The position numbers and the translations under genes were made by a program. A stretch of DNA of 8,436 bases from Actinomycetota bacterium (GTDB lineage Bacteria; Actinomycetota; Actinomycetes; Nanopelagicales; Nanopelagicaceae): NCBI GenBank assembly GCA_009705185.1, contig WLCS01000035.1:1-8436 (forward strand), given 5' to 3'. Each line of letters starts with the position of its first letter. The stretch's first letter is position 1. The notes beneath the pieces are model-generated. The model did not search any database. It saw only the letters and a program-made list of their open reading frames with translations, and had not been told where the DNA came from. Shown in pieces: positions 6,637 through 8,436 of this stretch.

Positions 6637-7481
6637 GAATGAACCTCCGGTACTTGTCCAACCAGATCCCATTTCACAGTAGAACCATCCATGACAGGTC
6701 CATCAATACATGAACGAACCATTGAAACTTGACCGTCTTGATTTACTACGGGAAGCACGCATGTCATACATATGCCAATTCCGCACGCCATAGATTCTTC
6801 AACTGCACATTGGTGAATCACATCAGTTGAAGAAACTAACTCAGTAATTGCTCTCAGCATTCCCATTGGTCCGCAAGAATAAATGACATCGATCGAACGG
6901 TTAGCAACAATCTCTAGAAGTGACTCAGTAACTCGGCCCTTCTCCCCCATCGATCCGTCTTCTGTGTAAATTTTCAGGGAGTTAACCGATCTCTTGCCTT
7001 CAAGAGGAGCATAAATTTTCGCTCCCACACTGGCTCCAAGCAACATGTCCACTTTACAGTTTCGAGTTTTCAACACGTCTGCAAGACCGAAGAGAGGCGC
7101 AGAACCATAACCGCCACCAATCAGCAGGGCGTTAATTGGCTCCGTAGGAATTCCAAAAGCGGTTCCCAATGGAGCGACGATATCTATCTCGCTGCCTTCA
7201 GGTAATCCGCACAACCATTTGGAACCAGAACCATGTGGCGCAACAATGAGTTCCATAGAGCCACCGTATTGAGAATTTTCAGAGACTCTTGAAATTGCGA
7301 AAGCTCTGCGAAGAATCATCTTCGAAGAATCTCCACCGACAGCTATCGCAACAAAATTGCCAGGTCGACATTGTTTAACTACATCGCCAACATTTAGCAG
7401 GATCTGATGATAAGACCCCACGCGTTTATTTGAGATAACGGTTGCGTTCTGCTGTACAGCGTTCTTATTAATCGTGCCCAT
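6633..7481 (-). CDS. pyrK: Dihydroorotate dehydrogenase B, electron-transfer subunit PyrK
   Basis: PyrK is the FAD and [2Fe-2S] subunit of class 1B dihydroorotate dehydrogenase; it passes electrons from the FMN of PyrD to NAD+ in the cytoplasm. With the start chosen here it has 282 residues, slightly longer than the ~255-residue Firmicutes form. The N-terminal half is a ferredoxin-reductase-type FAD barrel with LRRAFAI at about 57-63. The nucleotide-binding half has IGGGYGSAPL at 121-130 and SCGPMGM at 202-208. The C-terminal cluster-binding segment has Cys233, Cys238, Cys241 and Cys258 in the PyrK spacing (C-x4-C-x2-C ... C), followed by DGPV. The start is ambiguous: ATG at 7481 forms a TAATG junction with carB, while ATG at 7496 would add five residues and overlap carB by 16 bases. 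Neither has a good Shine-Dalgarno, so I favour 7481 and coupled reinitiation. Its TGA stop overlaps the pyrD start. Confidence 0.95.
   Translation of the reverse strand: MGTINKNAVQQNATVISNKRVGSYHQILLNVGDVVKQCRPGNFVAIAVGGDSSKMILRRAFAISRVSENSQYGGSMELIVAPHGSGSKWLCGLPEGSEIDIVAPLGTAFGIPTEPINALLIGGGYGSAPLFGLADVLKTRNCKVDMLLGASVGAKIYAPLEGKRSVNSLKIYTEDGSMGEKGRVTESLLEIVANRSIDVIYSCGPMGMLRAITELVSSTDVIHQCAVEESMACGIGICMTCVLPVVNQDGQVSMVRSCIDGPVMDGSTVKWDLVGQVPEVHS
6644..6648 (-). promoter_or_regulatory. Ribosome binding site of pyrD
   Basis: The minus strand reads GGAGG here, 7 bases before the ATG at 6636. It lies inside the last codons of pyrK and decides the pyrD start in favour of 6636 over the in-frame ATG at 6672. 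Confidence 0.8.
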
Positions 7482-8436
7482 TACTTCTTGAGCCATTCTT
7501 GAATTGGAGAAACAGAGAGTACTCCGGCCTGAAGAGCTTTAATGCCTTGAACTGCCGCACTGAAGCCAGCTGTAGTTGTGATGATAGGAATTGAACGTTG
7601 CACCGAAGCAGTTCTGATTGCCCATCCATCAGCTCGTGTTCCACGACCAACCGGAGTATTGATTACCAAATCAATATCACCACCATTGAGAAGCTCAACA
7701 ATTGTCTTCTCTCCCATTGGACCGGTTCCTTGAGAGTTCTTTCGCACAACGACTGCAGGAATACCGTTCTCGCTAAGTAAGCGCGCAGTTCCATCTGTAG
7801 CGAGAAGTCTGAAGCCTAATGCGCTCAATTCTCGCGCCGGGTTAACGCCGGACTTCTTATCTTTATCCGCTAACGATATAAACACAGTGCCAGATTTTGG
7901 AAGTGGTCCGAAGGAGCTGATTTGTGATTTTGCATAGGCTTCACCGAAAGTATCTGCGATGCCCATAACCTCACCCGTAGATCTCATTTCTGGCCCGAGA
8001 ACTGCATCAACACCGCGTCCATCAACTCTTCTGAAACGATTCCATGGCAGTACTGCCTCTTTAACGCTAATCCCTTTCGCCACTGCATCACCAGAGGTTG
8101 GAAGTAATCCTTCTGCTCGAAGAGATGCAATCGTTGAACCTAAAGAGATGCGAGCTGCTGCTTTGGCTAGAGGAACACCGGTGGCCTTGCTAACAAACGG
8201 AACTGTTCGGGAAGCACGGGGATTGGCTTCTAATACATACAAGATGTTCTCGGCCATTGCGAATTGAATATTAATCAAACCACGCACATCGACGCCTTGA
8301 GCAATTTTGAGCGTAGCTGCGCGAATTTCTGAACGCTGTGAATCGGTAATGGTCATGGCAGGAAGTACGCACGCGCTGTCTCCAGAGTGAATACCTGCTT
8401 CTTCAATATGCTCCATAATGCCACCGAGTAAGAGTT
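7481..8436 (-). CDS. carB: Carbamoyl-phosphate synthase large subunit, C-terminal part (5' end outside window)
   Basis: CarB makes carbamoyl phosphate from bicarbonate, ATP and ammonia delivered by CarA, feeding pyrimidine and arginine synthesis. About 317 residues are visible out of roughly 1,070-1,100 in the family; the frame is open to the window edge, so it is partial rather than truncated. The first visible residues read LLLGGIMEHIEEAGIHSGDS, a hallmark of the second (carbamate-phosphorylating) ATP-grasp unit. A second hallmark, YVLEANPRASRT at about visible residues 66-77, carries the Glu and Asn expected to bind metal. From about residue 180 to the end is the MGS-like allosteric domain, with LLATDGTA, a VVVRK lysine and INTPVGRGTRADG, the region where UMP inhibits and ornithine activates in studied enzymes. 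It ends in TAA at 7483-7481, which shares one base with the likely pyrK start. Position next to pyrK fits de novo UMP synthesis. Confidence 0.97.
   Translation of the reverse strand, partial: LLLGGIMEHIEEAGIHSGDSACVLPAMTITDSQRSEIRAATLKIAQGVDVRGLINIQFAMAENILYVLEANPRASRTVPFVSKATGVPLAKAAARISLGSTIASLRAEGLLPTSGDAVAKGISVKEAVLPWNRFRRVDGRGVDAVLGPEMRSTGEVMGIADTFGEAYAKSQISSFGPLPKSGTVFISLADKDKKSGVNPARELSALGFRLLATDGTARLLSENGIPAVVVRKNSQGTGPMGEKTIVELLNGGDIDLVINTPVGRGTRADGWAIRTASVQRSIPIITTTAGFSAAVQGIKALQAGVLSVSPIQEWLKK

Noticed and set aside
6637..6672. Earlier in-frame ATG for pyrD adding 12 residues
   Set aside because: It would lie inside pyrK, has no Shine-Dalgarno as good as the GGAGG before 6636, and the extra residues do not align with the family.
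1..8436. Search for mobile elements, CRISPR arrays, tRNAs, defence genes or riboswitches
   Set aside because: The whole window is tightly packed housekeeping coding sequence; I saw no direct-repeat arrays, transposase-like frames or structured non-coding gaps.

Overview
The window is a compact stretch of an actinobacterial chromosome. All genes lie on the minus strand, so transcription runs from position 8436 towards 1. The order is carB (5' end missing) - pyrK - pyrD - pyrF - mIHF/gmk fusion - rpoZ - coaBC - metK - priA (3' end missing). This closely matches the carB-pyrD-pyrF-mIHF-gmk-rpoZ-dfp-metK-priA neighbourhood known from Actinobacteria such as Streptomyces. Base composition looks to be in the mid-40s % GC by eye, low for that phylum, and packing is very tight. 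I infer a genome-streamlined, low-GC actinobacterium, for instance a freshwater acI/Nanopelagicales-type lineage. The phylum assignment is firm from gene order and from an actinobacteria-type PriA and mIHF; the lineage is a guess.

Layout: 7481-8436 is the C-terminal third of CarB, with the end of its second ATP-grasp unit and the allosteric MGS-like domain. 5695-7481 encodes PyrK and PyrD, a class 1B NAD-dependent dihydroorotate dehydrogenase pair. 4997-5698 is PyrF, the last step to UMP. 4115-4987 is one 290-residue ORF that joins an actinobacterial integration host factor (mIHF) domain to a complete guanylate kinase. 3824-4084 is RNA polymerase omega, 2626-3810 is CoaBC, 1431-2621 is MetK, and 1-1415 is most of a PriA-like protein whose helicase motifs are degenerate. 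The longest gap between genes is 30 bases (4085-4114). Three junctions overlap, so no stretch lacks a gene.

The genes cover UMP synthesis (CarB, PyrK/PyrD, PyrF), GDP formation (Gmk), transcription (omega), CoA and SAM supply, and replication restart. I saw no convincing terminator or internal promoter, so the simplest reading is one long growth-linked transcription unit. The window is mostly ordinary housekeeping DNA. The most unusual element is the mIHF-Gmk fusion. Next come the class 1B PyrKD pair and the type 1 PyrF, which replace the class 2 PyrD and type 2 PyrF of the best-known Actinobacteria.
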